Positions 1 to 13,342 of a DNA stretch of 64,000 bases are shown in pieces (position 1 is the stretch's first letter; every line of letters begins with the position of its first letter). Location of the stretch: contig JBEWZL010000047.1 of assembly GCA_045837725.1 (NCBI GenBank), forward strand, positions 1-64,000. Direction: 5' to 3'. The position numbers were made by a program, and so were the translations under genes. The notes beneath the pieces were generated by a model. The model saw nothing but the letters and a program-made list of their open reading frames with translations. It did no database searches and was not told the origin of the DNA. Source of the stretch: Vermamoeba vermiformis (lineage: Eukaryota; Tubulinea; Echinamoebida).

Positions 1-57
1 ATATCGCTATAAATTCCACTGCAAAGAGAGTAAAGTAAAAAGTTTACTATTTTAATG

Positions 58-497
58 TTACATTACGAGAGAAATAATAGGGACAAAGACACCAACGATG
101 ACACTAATGACAACAACAGTGGCATCAGACGATTTTCCAGCAGTGCATTGAGCATCGGTGCAGCCAATCTGCTTGCACGAGGAAACTTGAGCCGAGTACA
201 AAGTACCGTTACCTTCAGAGCACTTAGCTTGATCCTTCAAGCAAGTGAAGTAAGAAGGATAGCACGGGCACGTCTGAGAATAGTCGGTCATGTTGCTGGA
301 TTGACAGGCGTAGATCTTGCTCAAACAGTTGTTAGCGGCGTTTGCGTCTTGGCAACCGGTGCCCGATTGGCAAGAAACATAAGCGAGAATAGCAGCTGAT
401 TATAAGAAGCGTTAGCGTTTTTTTCTGCAGAAAAATACGGGATGGCCAACGGCATCCACGACTTACCAAAGATAGCGAGGTAGATAATAGATTTCAT
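58..497 (-). CDS. Small secreted cysteine-rich protein, probably GPI-anchored
   Basis: Two exons, complement(58..395, 467..497), give 122 aa. The first exon encodes MKSIIYLAIF and the join supplies a hydrophobic signal peptide ending near AYVSC. The mature part is short and rich in cysteine (about a dozen Cys, with spacing such as SGTGC, TCPC and GC..AQC). The last 20 or so residues are hydrophobic (VVVISVIVGVFVPIISLV), as in a GPI-attachment signal. Seen: signal, Cys-rich core, hydrophobic tail, intron with gtaagt and cag. Inferred: a cell-surface protein. I do not recognise the family. It is the first gene in the window and is read away from the neighbouring exportin gene's 3' end with a gap of about 260 bp. 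Confidence 0.75.
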
Positions 498-757
498 TAT
501 GTAGTTAGAGCAGTAGTATTGCTTGACGTATGGTACTGGCTTGATGGCACTAAATTATAATCATAAAAAGAAAAAATTCAAATTTATCGTTGGCGACTTA
601 AATTTATTACTTTAATTGACCAATAAAATGATTATTAAGCCTATTTAATGTCTATTATTAGATTTTATGGCTTTACTGATTCGGATCGCTCCGACCAGCG
701 GCGTTTGAAGAAAGTGACTAACTGTGGCTTGGATCCATTGAGTTGTCATTATTTTAT

Positions 758-3700
758 TTACATTTTTAATCGCAAGACCGATAAGACGTCTAAATGGTTC
801 TTAACGTTACCTTTGAATACTGCGCAATTACGAGTGAATTTGTCTCGATTGTCACGTGTCAGGTTCGGATCAACTTGTTGCGTCAACATTTCAAACTGGA
901 TCTTCAACAGATCTTGCAACTGTTCGTTCGGTTGAGACGCGATCATCTTCGTAGCAATCGCTTGATATGCCTATAATATATAATTAGCATCATATAGCAA
1001 AAAACAACTTTTGATTCAAAGCTTAAGGTCGGAAAGACGGGCCGGCATTTGCAAAGAATAAATTGAATTTAATTGTAATTACCTGATTAAATAAGACCAA
1101 CATAGGCAATAGACACCTAGAGATATGCCACGACGATGTTTCGTTTTCTTCTAACATGAAAGCAATCATGATCCACAAGAACTCAGCTTCCATGTTAACC
1201 TAATTAGGAAACAACGGCATTTAATCAATGATTCAATTGTTGTTAAAATTAACTAGAAAAAACATACCTTTTGCAAGAAATTAATGGCTTGGTACTGCTG
1301 CGCTGTTTTTTCAGCAATATTTTGTTGTCGTCTTTCACGGTTACTGAGGTAAGGTCCGCCAGGTGCCACAGGGAAATTTGACGTGTTTTGTGCCTCACTC
1401 TGCGCTTGTCTAGCCGCGTTGAGTTCATTATAACACAACGTTAATAACGAGTCCAAAGCTGAGGTCGCGGCCTTGATCAGATCTTGGTTCGTTGAAGACA
1501 AGCCGCGGATGAGGATTTTGATCGATTGGTTCGATATGAACTGCACGGCGCTGTTCGGGTACTGCGTGCAAATGACTTCCAAACAGACGTAGATCTTTTG
1601 CTCCAACTTTGGGAACACATCCAAGCACTTGACAGGCAAGATATTAATGAGATTGATCACGCACGAGAGAATCGATTCGGCCGTGTTGTCAGCGAACAAT
1701 TGAAACACGCAGCTGTGAATCTGCACCAAGTTCTTGTTCATTAAGAATAGGAAGGCTTCGAGGACCGGAACCATGTCACGTGCCACCATGTCCAAGCCGT
1801 CGCTGGCCTCGTTGAATGAAATGGCTGCACTCGACATTTGCTGACTCGTGTTGAACCTGTGCAGCGCTGCAATATTCTCTTCGATTCGTTTCGCTGAAAA
1901 CAACACAAAGCCGGCCGTGTCCTTCCAAAATCGGTACAATGACGTCAGTTTGTCGTTGTTGCTCAATTCTCCACCGCGCAGATTGTGATTGTTGGCCATG
2001 ATAGAATTCGTCAATTTTAACACCGTGCGGATCATCTTCTGATAAACTAAAGGAGAAGATAACATTAGAAAATGTGGCTATTAATGCATGGAATGCGTAC
2101 CTTTGAACATTGGCGAATCGATGCCGACGCGTAGTGAGTTCAAGTACATGCACCAATCAAACAACGTGATGATAATTTTGTTGTCGTTGTAGATCCAGTC
2201 GAAAAACAAGTTGTTGTTAAGAACAGTATTGACTGACGTAGCGAAGGCAACCAACTCGACTAACAAATTCCTGACTTCATTCTACGTCACCAATATCACA
2301 TTAGTTTCAGCCAATCAGAACGCAGAATCAAATCTTACCATCATTCGATCGTTAATATTTCCGCTCTTCATCTCATTATCGATGGCATCAATTCGTTGCA
2401 GAAAAGCATTGACAAATCCAGCGAAGTACTTGGTACTAATAGCCGAATCAGAGAACAAAATCTTGCTCATAATCTTCGAGAACATCTTTCGGGACTGTCC
2501 GAGCTCTAACTTCTGATGATGTTCCAACAAATGAATGATCAACGGCGAGTTGAAATTGAATTGGAACTTGGAGCGTGAAGGAATGCTCGTGTTTTGATAA
2601 TCAATCATTTGCAAGAGTAAGTGTTGCGTGGCACTATTGACGTCCTCTTGTTTGCCCCAGTACTGGAAGTTGAACAAACTGCAAAAAAAAAAATCGAGCG
2701 TGAGACATTAGGTCCTATGTAAAATAAAAATTAAATGACACTTACATTTTCGACAAAATGGCGTCAAAGAACTCGTTAAATCCACCGAGATCATACGTGA
2801 ACTCGTTGTTATTCTTGAACTCAGTCAATACTTCACCGACATATTCTTCTGAAAATTGATAACGACCAGGCATCAGTCTGTTCAAGAAGAATGAAAAGAA
2901 GTTGATAAATGCAAGCTCCAAGATGTGCGTGCACGGCGTGATTGGCGTCACTGGATTGGCACCACGTGACACCGTTCGAATTTCATGAATGCGTTCAGTT
3001 GTAACAGCTGTCACGGCCTATCAAATGACATGTTAGCTATCATATTAGAGTCCTTACTTATCGACTTACGAGGTGAACGTCAATCTGCTTCATCGAGGCC
3101 CAATTCACGGCCGCCGTTGCAGCAGCAAGTTCAGTGCTGAAACGACCATCGCGCTCCTTGAGAACGCAGCCGCAAATTTGAATTAACCACGCCAATTGAC
3201 CTATTTACATGAGGTTACGACTATCATATGAAGCATCTATGTACTTACGTTCGATGGTGGCTATGCGAGAAATGTCATAGGCGACTTTTCCGCCCACAAT
3301 GTCCTTGTAGACAGCCATAATCTCGCGCAAGTTGGTCAATAAATAAGTGCCAATAGAGCTGTACTCGCATCGTCCCAACAAACACAAGCTCTCGTAGAAT
3401 GATTGATATTGTCCTCCGTCATTCGAATCTGCGTTACTTCTGACAACAAGATCCAATAAGATCTCTTCACCTTGTTCAGAACTCATTTGTTCCATCAAGA
3501 ACTTGACAAAATTTTTGAAGATCTACGAGGGAAGGGGTCAGTTTTGCGGATCTTGACAACGAAAGTGAAGCTTACCTCCGGTACAATGCTCTCTAAGTAC
3601 GTAGGAGGTTGTGCGCTAGGACTAATAAATGTCCTGCTGTGCACTAGCCTAGCCCAGAAATTGAACAAATAAATGAGTGAGTTGATAGCGCCGTCGAACG

Positions 3701-5716
3701 AGGTTCGCAGCTTAGCAAAATTGTTGATGGTGAATGTAGCAATGCTGTGGATCCAGTCCTTGTAACAAGGAATGGCCGAGAGTTGTCGGATGGAGTAGTT
3801 CGTCTTTAGCCGTACTAACAAACGAACAAACTCGTGCACATTGGCCTCGACCTCAAACCCTACAAAATGGCACGTGTCAGAAATACCGAGCTTTTTTCAT
3901 GAAATTCCGTACCTCTATTAGAATTGATGATATTGATCATGGCCATGTACATATTATACAAAAACTTGTCACGTGCTTCCGCGTTCGAGAAAATTGAAAT
4001 TCGCAACGAGGCTACTTGGACCATGATTTCCAAAGCCTATTAATAGAGTTAGCTTGGCGTATATATTGTGATATCAACGTACCCTAGTAGAGTGCGGTGC
4101 TCCCATTTTCAAGTAGCACGCCATCAACAAGTCAGGCAATGCTGTCCGTCCTTGCCTCTCTTCAAGTGTCTCGTTCCACGACAAAGGCACGTTGATGATA
4201 TTAGGCTCATCGTTCTCAGACAATAATAAACTGCTATTAGCAAAGCCACTGCCACCATAAGTACCTGAAGAGCTTATTAGAATTGAACTATAGTGAGTTC
4301 ATGAAGACGCACCTAACGCCGAGTAATCGTATTTGAAGATTGTCAGCAACAGTTCTAAAACAATATTAAGCATTTCATTCTGTTGGCTAGCTTCTGCTGG
4401 CTGAGTCATTGGCGGCATTTTCATAATTTGATCAAATACGGTCATAACTTCTTCCAAAATAGGCAATAAAAACACGTCTCTGAAAGTCGTTGTAATCTTT
4501 CTTCCGTTCGCCATACTTCGGGACACACTCGAGGTTGTTTTAACGCACGCACGTGACATCTCGTCAATGACTTGATTGGCCAACGATAACGAGATGATCT
4601 TGTGCGGCATCGAGGGCCACTCGCGCATCCTTCGCATCATCTCAATCAACCAATATTCTTTCTTAGTATCGCCTCCTAATGTCAATGCTATAACAAGTCG
4701 TTAATGACCGTCAATGTGAATAAGAATTGAACTGAGCTTACTGGAAATTAATTGTTCTAGCTTAGCTGTAATGCTCGAGTCTGACGGGATCCATTCTTTA
4801 CTTTCATCCAGCCACGTGCTCGTTGATAAAGCCGCGACTAGTTTGCAAGCACCAGTACGTGCTAAATTGATTTGTTGCTTTGCTTGAATTCCTTGGGTCG
4901 TGCCCCATAACACGTGTACTTTTGAGAATATTATTTCAACAACCTTATTACCTAAAATGATTTGCCTAATTAGTACTCGCGTATAATAATACATATGTAT
5001 ACATGCAGGTAAGGTGGTTTAATATAAAGTATAGCAAATCAACAATGACGGCAAAAATGCAACACAAAAGTAATTCAAAAGAAATTAGCAGAAAATTGGT
5101 GGGAGGTAATTACGTGATCAAAAGCGTGAATAATATGCTATTATAATTATATCAATAAATTGATGACGAATTATTCAGTAGAATTTGAAAACTTTTCACT
5201 TACGCAGACCCAGCTTGTCAGTGAGGCTGAATGACGATGGAAAATTATTAATAATGTTCGTAATATTGAGGCATGCGAAGTGGATTGCAAATGGGTCTTG
5301 AGTGTGGGCTAATAATCCAATGTTCGGGTAAACTATGTCTAAGATCTGGCTAGTTGGTACTGAGTCCAGTTCTTGGGAACCAATAGCACGAGACGGTGGT
5401 ACTAATTGTTTTAAGAAATTGAATGACTGCTGCCTATGAAAATAAATACTATTAAGACCAGATGCTAAAAAATTTAAATAGATCCTTTTCTTTTAAACCA
5501 AAAAAAGCGGTAAAATTATTATAGATAGATTAACGTATACAAATGCATATTATATTATTTCTAATCATAATTTTCAACAAGTAAAATTCTGGAAGCAAAA
5601 AGGCGCCACGCAAAAGACTTGACTTTTCTTCATTCATTAACTCATTACCTTTCCTCATTAGAGTTCGATGAGTAGCATCTGATTACGTGTTTCTCTAAGC
5701 CTGCCAGGTCATTCAT
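758..5716 (-). CDS. XPO7: Exportin-7 (RanBP16-type nuclear transport receptor)
   Basis: Fifteen exons join in frame to 1,259 aa: complement(758..970, 1083..1199, 1268..2046, 2101..2281, 2339..2678, 2746..3017, 3070..3200, 3249..3522, 3576..3859, 3913..4036, 4083..4264, 4313..4687, 4742..4951, 5204..5433, 5649..5716). The product is a HEAT-repeat karyopherin that carries cargo through nuclear pores with Ran. Similarity to animal XPO7 is clear in several blocks: the N-terminal LAGLEKHVIRCYSS, the stretch with VHEFVRLLVRLKTNY, the WARLVHSRTF segment, LVYQKMIRTVLKL and the C-terminal LTRDNRDKFTRN. It is about 170 aa longer than human XPO7 (1,087 aa), mostly in the N-terminal third, which is diverged. 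The start is the first ATG before that N-terminal block. All phases agree, so the model is firm; small boundary errors are possible. Confidence 0.94.
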
Positions 5717-5933
5717 GGCGAAGAGTACTAAATATTTGATGGAATGAATTTGAAACAAAAAAAATGATTTTTCTTGAAGTTCCGGATCTTGCCTAAATAG
5801 GAACCACGGTGCAGTGACTGCATATCAGTTCTCTATGAGATGAGAGGGTGCGCGTAGTTATTTTAGTGGTTTGGTTTATTTTAACAACATTGCGAAGTTT
5901 TAGACGATTTTTATTACGATATTATTTACTAAA

Positions 5934-8120
5934 TTATTTTTCGGACTTCTTCTTCTTGGAAGATCTGTAAGTGCCACCAACAACGGCGTGATCACGCTCG
6001 TAAGGTTCTAAAGAGATTTGTTCTTTGGGCTTGAATTGAACCTTCTTCAACTCAGCGACTTGTTGGGCAAAGACGACTTCAGGGGCAGCAGTTGAGTCGA
6101 TGCAGTTAGCCTTAATGGAGATCAAGAAGTGACCACCGTTCTTCAAGAAGTGTTGAGCGTTGATAGTCAAAATACGGGCTTGATCGGGTTGAGCAACGTC
6201 TTGGAAGATAACGTCGACCATAGGGACCAACATTCTGTACTTTTGAGGGTATCTATCGGAGAAAAGTTAGCTACTATTCATTCGAGGCATGTAAGTGAGC
6301 TTGTAGCTCGTTAAATAAACTAATTTGAAAGCTGATCGGGATCGGATCAAGACATACCTAGCGTCCTCAATAATGGGGATAACGTTGGTTCTCTTCTTGG
6401 CAACTTCGATAAGATCACGACCGCTACGGTGAGACAACTCAACAGCGTAGACTGTACCTTCCTAGAGACAAAACAAAAGTCAGATCAAGGTCACGATCAG
6501 GTCAGATTCGCAAAACTTACGGGGCCAACAATATCGGCAACGTGAGAAACAGTAGTACCAGAGGCAGCACCCAAGTACAAGACCTTGGATCCAGGCTTAA
6601 TGTAAATTTCTGAGATACCACCAGCAACGGCAGCAGCCAACTTGGATCTACAAGCGAGGTTTAGTAAGGGTTCCGAAAGTAGTTACGAATAGCAACAAAG
6701 TAAAAATATTCATCACCGTAGTAAATACATAAAATCATGGGCTAATCACGTATAGTGTATAATCATAATAAGATACAGATCGCGCATTCTGGATGCGCTT
6801 CGAAAAAGAGTAGTTACCTGAAAGGATTCCATTGTCTGTATTCCTTCTTGACGCCATCGGCTTCAACTGTAACTCTCTTTTCACCGTAAACGGATTCACC
6901 AGTGGCGATGTTCAAAGTGAGCAAGTTGTCCTAAACACGACAGGTTAGCTTGCAGTCGAAGGAATGAAGACCAGTGACGATCTAATATATGATCTCATAG
7001 GGTGTTCCTATTAAGATATGAATACAAAAGACTTACCTGAGTTTTACCACGGGCAACGAAGATACCATCAAGACGATGCTTCTCAACGGTAACCTTTTGA
7101 CCACCTACGCAATTATGTTAATAACCGAGGGATTTGGTATAGTTAAGCAACGCTGATCAAGCGCTGTTTAAATAAATAATTTCTAAAATTAAAGGGAATA
7201 TTTGATATTTTTGGTTGATCGAGATCGAAGCTTACCCTTCATGCCACCTTTGCCGCCACGGCCGCCTCCACGACCACCACGGCCACCGCGACCACCGCGA
7301 TCACCACCGCGACCACCACGGCCACCGAATCCACCGCGACCACGATCGCCGCCGAATCCACCACGACCACCACGATCGCCACCGAATCCTCCTCGGCCAC
7401 CGCGAACACCACCGCCGCGTGGGCCACCAGGGCTACCAAAACCACCGCGGGAAGCACCGCGACCGGGACCACCAAAACCACCTCGTCCTGAAATAAAAAG
7501 CGGATTTAGTAAAGAACAATTAGAACTGACATGGTTAAGCTGTATTTATGATCACGAAGTACGTGGGTAAAAGTAATGATCGTGCACTAATTATTAAATT
7601 ATTGTGATGCACCAAGTAAATTAGTTAATCCATCCTGGATCGGGATTCAAAAATCAGACACAGCGACCAATAGTAAATAGTTAGCAACCAAAAATCGATG
7701 ATACGATTATCGTGTAGCCAATATTTAACTTGGGGGCTGATAACGATTTCTGAATCCTCGATCAAAAAAGGATGCAGATCAGCGATTTAATTTCCAGACG
7801 GCCAAAAAAATAAGCCAAGCTTCCACAATGACCTAAAAATTGTATACGATCGAATGGTAGTGGTAGAGCACGATAAAAATTGCTGGTACCACCTAACCAC
7901 TTTTCGCATTCGAGATGCAAAAAGATTTCGAACCAAATACTCTTTGTTAAATCATTGCGCAAGTCTAGCCATCGTAACAATAATTCAGCTTCTCCAGTCT
8001 CTAATTAATCGAGCCTGTGGAACGTTGCAAAGGGCCATCTGGATTTTGGGTCTCGATGCGGGCGTGATCACAAAATACAACGAAAGAGCTGCGTCGTAAA
8101 AGCTTACCTAAGGAAGACAT
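5934..8120 (-). CDS. FBL: Fibrillarin, box C/D snoRNP 2'-O-methyltransferase
   Basis: Seven exons, complement(5934..6252, 6358..6461, 6521..6647, 6818..6930, 7037..7104, 7236..7487, 8108..8120), give 331 aa. The first exon is only 13 nt (ATG TCT TCC TTA G). Exon 2 encodes the glycine-arginine-rich (GAR) domain, about residues 5-88, with repeated RGG and FGG units. The methyltransferase domain follows, with [20 protein letters not shown] (SAM binding), [13 protein letters not shown], and [17 protein letters not shown]. Family knowledge: it methylates pre-rRNA in the nucleolus as part of C/D snoRNPs. The C-terminus is lysine-rich (SSKKKKSEK). The first intron is long for this window (620 nt); I looked for a box C/D snoRNA in it and saw none. 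Confidence 0.97.
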
Positions 8121-8590
8121 TATATACTGTTGTAACACTCGAAAGGTAACGAAAAAATAGCGACTCTGACAAAAACAAAATACGGCCCAAGCGAGGCCGT
8201 TTGTGATTGGTCCATTTTGTTCGCAATGTCAGGAGCTTACAGAACGTTCCAGTGCATCAAAACGGCATCCGAAACAATTCTTCTAGAAGTGAAGACCATG
8301 TTTGCGGACTTTTGAATAATAATCAGTTTTACCAAGCACGATCTGGATGTCGCGATCTGTGCACGATCGATCACAGGTAACGGTACGAAAAGCGCCAGGC
8401 TAGTGCACAAACGTTTGTTTATTTGTACACGTAAGCTATTTTGATTAATTTTTCTGATGAATAAACATGCTAATGGCTGTTCTCTAATGTACAATGAACT
8501 AACTTTGAACGAGCCAATAATTACAACAAAATTTTAAACACTCGTAAAAGCATCACGTACGAATGCAATGGTGTGGTGGCACTGAACTTT

Positions 8591-10088
8591 TTATACTTCG
8601 TATTTGGTCTGATTGCCCCATGATTTGTTTGAACGCAAGGACTCGCGGTGATCTTGGAAGCCAAGCGAGACATTTTCAATGCCCAGGAGTTCCTTGAGTC
8701 GAGCACTATAGTGACATATCGATTAGTAGGTGTTTTAGAAGATACAATGGTAGATACAAGCGGAGCAAAAGCTTTGTAAAAGATCCAAGAACAGCAAGCG
8801 GGCACGCGTGTTTCAGAGCTTCGCGTGGCTTTACAATTATAGATAATTGATAGCGGTATGCAATATATGATAGTAGGCAACAACTATAACAATAATTTTA
8901 ACTAGCGAGAACTTACCCAATACGTCTCATAGCACCTTCGTCGTCAGAATCAGCAGTCCAAAGGGACAACTTGTCCTGCTGCTTGCGGACACTCATAACG
9001 AGGCCGTTGATCTTGTCGCTGTCAGTGAAGTCTTCTCCAATAACAGCAAGGATCTAAATAGACAGATTAGTTCAAAGTCGGCTTGAAAGCAGCATTGCAA
9101 TCGCAAAACGGAAAATTAAGGAAAAGTCTTAATTCTTGTGAGAATTGTCTTATGAAAGAGTAACTACTGGAATAATTTAATATGTGGCGTGGTAATACCG
9201 TCAATCGACGGCGCTGAAGATTGCTGCTTACTACGTGGTCTTGCGAATCCCACCGTAAAACTAACAACCTTCAAGTAAAATTGAAAATAATACGCATTAT
9301 ATTTTTGAAATATTAACGACGTGGAAAATTCGAATGAGCGAGTACGGAAAAATAATTAGTGAACGGATTCGATCCTTACTGCAAAGAGCCATAATTGGTC
9401 TAGACTCGCGCGCTGTTTAGCAGGGAATTGGACTGTCCACTTGCCTCCATTAGCGTTAGCTACATCTTCCCATTTGGGCTCAATACCGGTCTTAAAGAGA
9501 TGGTAATTGCTGCCCAAAGGTAATTGAGATGCAGGAACGATGTTGTTAAAAAGGCTAAAAATTTACTTAATATTAGTACCGTGTATATATATCATAATTA
9601 CATCGATTTTCTTACCCCCAGAAGTCTTCGACCTACGCCCGAATAAAAAAAGTAATTAATAAATTAATTAATGAATTCATGGATGTACGTCATGACGATA
9701 AGCTGTGGAACAATATCATGTACTTGATATTGATCTAGGTACTTACCGAAGCAAAAGTAAACACTTGCTTCAAGTTCTGACTCCAGTTTTTAGCTGAAAT
9801 TTAGTTGTTTTGTTAGATCTCCATTAAAATGAGAAATTCATCGCGCTGTTATGACTTACAATTAGTCTTATGACCGGGATTGTCGAACCATAATGTCCAA
9901 GAATTTTGGAGTGGATGTTTGATCGCGAAATCCTTCCCGACCGTCATGGGCTCGACTTCTTTCTTTTCGACTTCATTAGGCATAAAAATGATTCTGCTGC
10001 TAGGGGAGCTGCTAGGTTTAGCTTGCTCGTTCATGTGGATGTCGAAGAATGAAGATGTAGTGTTGGGGGATGAGCTTTGGATTTCCAT
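8591..10088 (-). CDS. EIF4E: Translation initiation factor eIF4E (mRNA cap-binding protein)
   Basis: Six exons, complement(8591..8705, 8917..9053, 9380..9554, 9616..9632, 9747..9793, 9860..10088), give 239 aa. Exon 4 is a 17-nt microexon encoding VEDFWG with its neighbours. Cap-binding landmarks are present: TLWFDNPG, VEDFWGLFNNI, FKTGIEPKWEDVAN, GGKWTVQF and SLDQLWLFA, then INGLVMSVRKQQDKLSLWT. These match the tryptophans that stack on the m7G cap in the family. The N-terminal 60 residues are Ser/Pro-rich and variable, as usual. The last exon has LKELLGIENVSLGFQDH and ends at TAA. It binds capped mRNA and eIF4G in the cytoplasm. It is divergent with RIO1; the two starts are 189 bp apart. Confidence 0.95.
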
Positions 10089-10276
10089 GGCTTGGGTGTG
10101 GTTCTTTGGGTTATATTACAATAAAAGAACAAGTACTTATAAATACAATATAAAATATATACAAGAATAAATAGTCTCGGCGGAGGTGTTGTCGATGGTT
10201 TTGTTTGGGTTTGAAAAATAAAATTTTGCGTCGCTTTCATTTCCGACCAATCCAAATCAGACCCACAGCACAAGGG
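10089..10276. promoter_or_regulatory. Shared divergent promoter of eIF4E and RIO1
   Basis: Only 188 bp separates the eIF4E start (minus strand) from the RIO1 start (plus strand), so both promoters must lie here or overlap the genes. The right part, from about 10167, was copied with the RIO1 5' end to 15031 onward. No TATA box was recognised with confidence. Confidence 0.55.
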
Positions 10277-13105
10277 ATGAGTAATTTGACTGAAAAGCAA
10301 CGCGCTGCGTTGGAGGAAAGACATCCTGATGAGCTTGATGATGATCTTATCCATCCTGATGAAATTAAGCCTGTTGAAAAACCCACGCAAGAGATCCAGC
10401 AAAATCTGATCGAAGAAGAGCCCGAAGAGTATGCTAACGAAGATAACGAAGAAGAATATTATGACAGCGAAGAAGACGATGATTATTATTTCTACGATGA
10501 AGAGGATGTCACCGCAACCGGTAATTATTTTGTTTTACTGCATTATGACGAATTAGTGTATTATCACCATTTGTCAATGCACTTATTTTTATTATTTAAT
10601 TTAGTACATTTAATTGTGTGAATTTTGGTTATGTTGGATCGATCCACCCTTTTTCTCAGGCGATCTGGCCGCCGATCCATTTTATATAATTTTGTAACCA
10701 CTCAATAATAATTTTATTATTTTCAGTGGGTCCAAACTCGTCAATTAAAAGATTCCAACCCCAAACAACCACGAGTATGGCTGGATTGGATCGCAAGATC
10801 AACTTGAGCACGTTGCACCTCGAAGAAGAAACAAAGAACCTGCCTAGTGAAGCATCGAGTGCAGTTAAAGAACATCAACGAAAAGATAACGCGAACAGAA
10901 TTCGAGTTACTGAAAAAGCTGATCGAGCGACTACTGAACAAGTCTTGGATCCAAGAACTCGCATGGTCTTATATAAAATGATTAATAAGAAAGTATTTAC
11001 TGAAATTAACGGTTGCGTATCTACCGGTAAAGAAGTAAGTCACTATCTGCTATTCAACTATTACTTAATACGCAAAATCATTCCTTGTTACATGATCTTA
11101 ACGTATATTATTAGGCTAATGTATATCATGCCACTACTGGCGAAGGAGGCGATGAACTTGCAGTCAAGATCTACAAAACTTCAATTCTCGTGTTCAAAGA
11201 TCGCGTACGTTAAGATCATAATAATGACTTCCAATCGAGACCATTAAACTCATATACTTCATAGGACCGCTACGTCACAGGAGAGTTCCGTTTCAGAAAA
11301 GGTTACGCCAAGCACAACCCGAGAAAAATGGTTCGATTGTGGGCCGAGAAAGAAATGCGTAACTTACTGAGGTACGTCCTAATAATCAATATAGCAATAT
11401 CAAGCATGCAATGGTACTTACTTGTTTATTAGATTAAATCAAGCTGGTATTCCGAGTCCTAAGCCTGTTTTATTGAAAATGCACGTGCTCGTAATGACCT
11501 TCATTGGCAAACAAGGCTGGTACGTACAACGAGTCCTATGAGATTGAATAGAGTCTTATATATTATTAGGGCTGCCCCTCGTTTAAAAGACGCTGAATTG
11601 GAGTTGAGCAAGTACGAGGAGTGTTACTTACAAATGGTCCGAATCATGCGCACGCTGTACCATACTTGTCGATTAGTGCACGCAGATTTGTCCGAATATA
11701 ACATTCTGTAAGCATATTAGTTAATACAAAGTCCTATAATTAACATTTGGTAACGCAGGTATTACAAGGGAAAGTGCTACATTATTGACGTTTCGCAATC
11801 CGTGGAACACGACCATCCGCACGCTTTGGAATTTTTGCGTATGGATTGCTATAATATTACAGTATTTTTCCGCAAGAAGGGCGTCACTCCTATGCGCACT
11901 AAAGAGTTGTTTGATTTCGTTACCGATCTGTCGATCACCGACGTTGATGCGTACTTGCAAAAGGTTTGTTTGATAGAATACATTGCACTAAGCTTGAAAT
12001 ATTTACTAATATCATATTAGATGCAAGAGGTTGTCTCTAATCGTGTACATAACCAAGTTGAGGAAGAGGCAGAAGATGAAGTGTTCAGACAGATCTACAT
12101 TCCACGCACGCTCGAAGAAGTTATTGATTACGAGCAAGACATCGAAAAGGCTGGAAGAGGTGACCAGGTAAGTAAATGTATCATATGCACGCGTGATGCA
12201 CAACGATACAAGAGTAGTTTATGTCCTTTGAAACACGTGATTAACAAGACTCTGTTTACACCAGTTGTCGTACTTGAAACTGACGGGAGTCAAGTTGTCG
12301 TCACAAGACAACGAAGAAGAGACACCTAAAAAGGAGGTCAAGGCCACAGAAAAGAAAAAGACAGTCAAAAAGTCAACGACAAGTACCGCTGCTACCACTG
12401 CTGAAAAAGAACCTGCCAAAGCTACAGCGGCACCCAAAAAGACGACCAAGACCAAGTCTAGTGCTACAGCCGAGACTAAGACTACGAGCGACAAGCCGGC
12501 AGTCAAGAAGGATACGATGGACATGAACAGTATCATGGCAATGTTGCCCAAAATCGATACTCAAACTCCTGCCGCCGAACCAGGTTTGTTACAGCATACG
12601 CCAGGAACGATTCATACTAACGAATACAAGCAGATAAGACACCAGAAAAGAAGAAAGTCACAAAAGCACCCAAGGCAGCTAAGGCAGTCAAACCAGTCGA
12701 AGTGGCTGCGAAAGAAGAGTCCGAAGAGAGTGGCGAAGAGTCGAGCGAAGAAGACTCTGAAACTGAAAGTGAGAGCGATGATGAGCTGCGTGAGGGTGAA
12801 GACGAAGAGGGACGCAAGAAGCGCATGTTGAAGAAGGAAGAAGATAAAGCTGAAAAGAAGGTACGTAGCTGGATCCGTTCGAACTTTTCGAAATTATTTG
12901 TTTCGTATTATTTAAATTATCAAACGGATGCTTTGGCAATATTTTGGCCACCAGAATAATATTAATAGACCGTTTATGGATCTGATCTTCGATTCTTTAG
13001 GCTCGTAAGAAAGAAGCCAAGCTTGCTCAACGAGAGCGACGAAAGACGAAGATGCCAAAGCATTTGAAGAAACGAAAACAAAAGATAACGAAACAAAAGA
13101 AGTAA
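10277..13105 (+). CDS. RIOK1: RIO1 atypical serine kinase/ATPase, 40S ribosome maturation
   Basis: Eleven exons (10277..10520, 10727..11034, 11115..11204, 11265..11371, 11433..11519, 11570..11707, 11759..11963, 12021..12167, 12265..12583, 12634..12860, 13001..13105) give 658 aa. The N-terminus is acidic (runs of E, D and Y). The RIO domain has [14 protein letters not shown], a lysine in LAVKIYKTS (about K202), [12 protein letters not shown] (catalytic D about 318, N about 323) and [19 protein letters not shown] (metal-binding D about 335). After the RIO domain comes an unusually long Lys/Glu/Ser-rich tail of about 200 aa, ending in a basic [15 protein letters not shown]1 acts in late cytoplasmic 40S maturation. 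The exon 10 acceptor has a CAAGCAG tandem site, so one residue may vary. Confidence 0.96.
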
Positions 13106-13342
13106 AAGCCTGATAAATTATATTTTTGCCTTGTTCAAATTTATTTTCAAGGTCATCTTAATAACCCCAAACAAGCCTCGAATAGATTTTAAATACTCTA
13201 ACTAAGGATGAGTGTTCTATCGACGGTACAATTCAGAAAGATATGGAGAGTAATGAGAAAACCCTTGAGAAAGCTATTGAATTTGGCTGTCACCTGCACG
13301 GTCACTGCTAACTTACCGTGACGATATTGAACCATCACCGAG

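Noticed and set aside
6648-6817. Possible box C motif (GTGATGA, minus strand, 6710-6716) in a fibrillarin intron, as for a C/D snoRNA
   Set aside because: No box D (CTGA) follows it before the splice acceptor and no terminal stem is seen.
7236-7487. Regular short repeats that could suggest a CRISPR-like array or satellite
   Set aside because: The repeat is the codon pattern of RGG/FGG in fibrillarin, with no spacers of fixed length.
7202-7570. Long Pro/Arg-rich open frames on the plus strand and an Ala/Val-rich one on the minus strand
   Set aside because: They are other-frame readings of the fibrillarin glycine-arginine-rich exon, whose GGN repeats keep all frames open.
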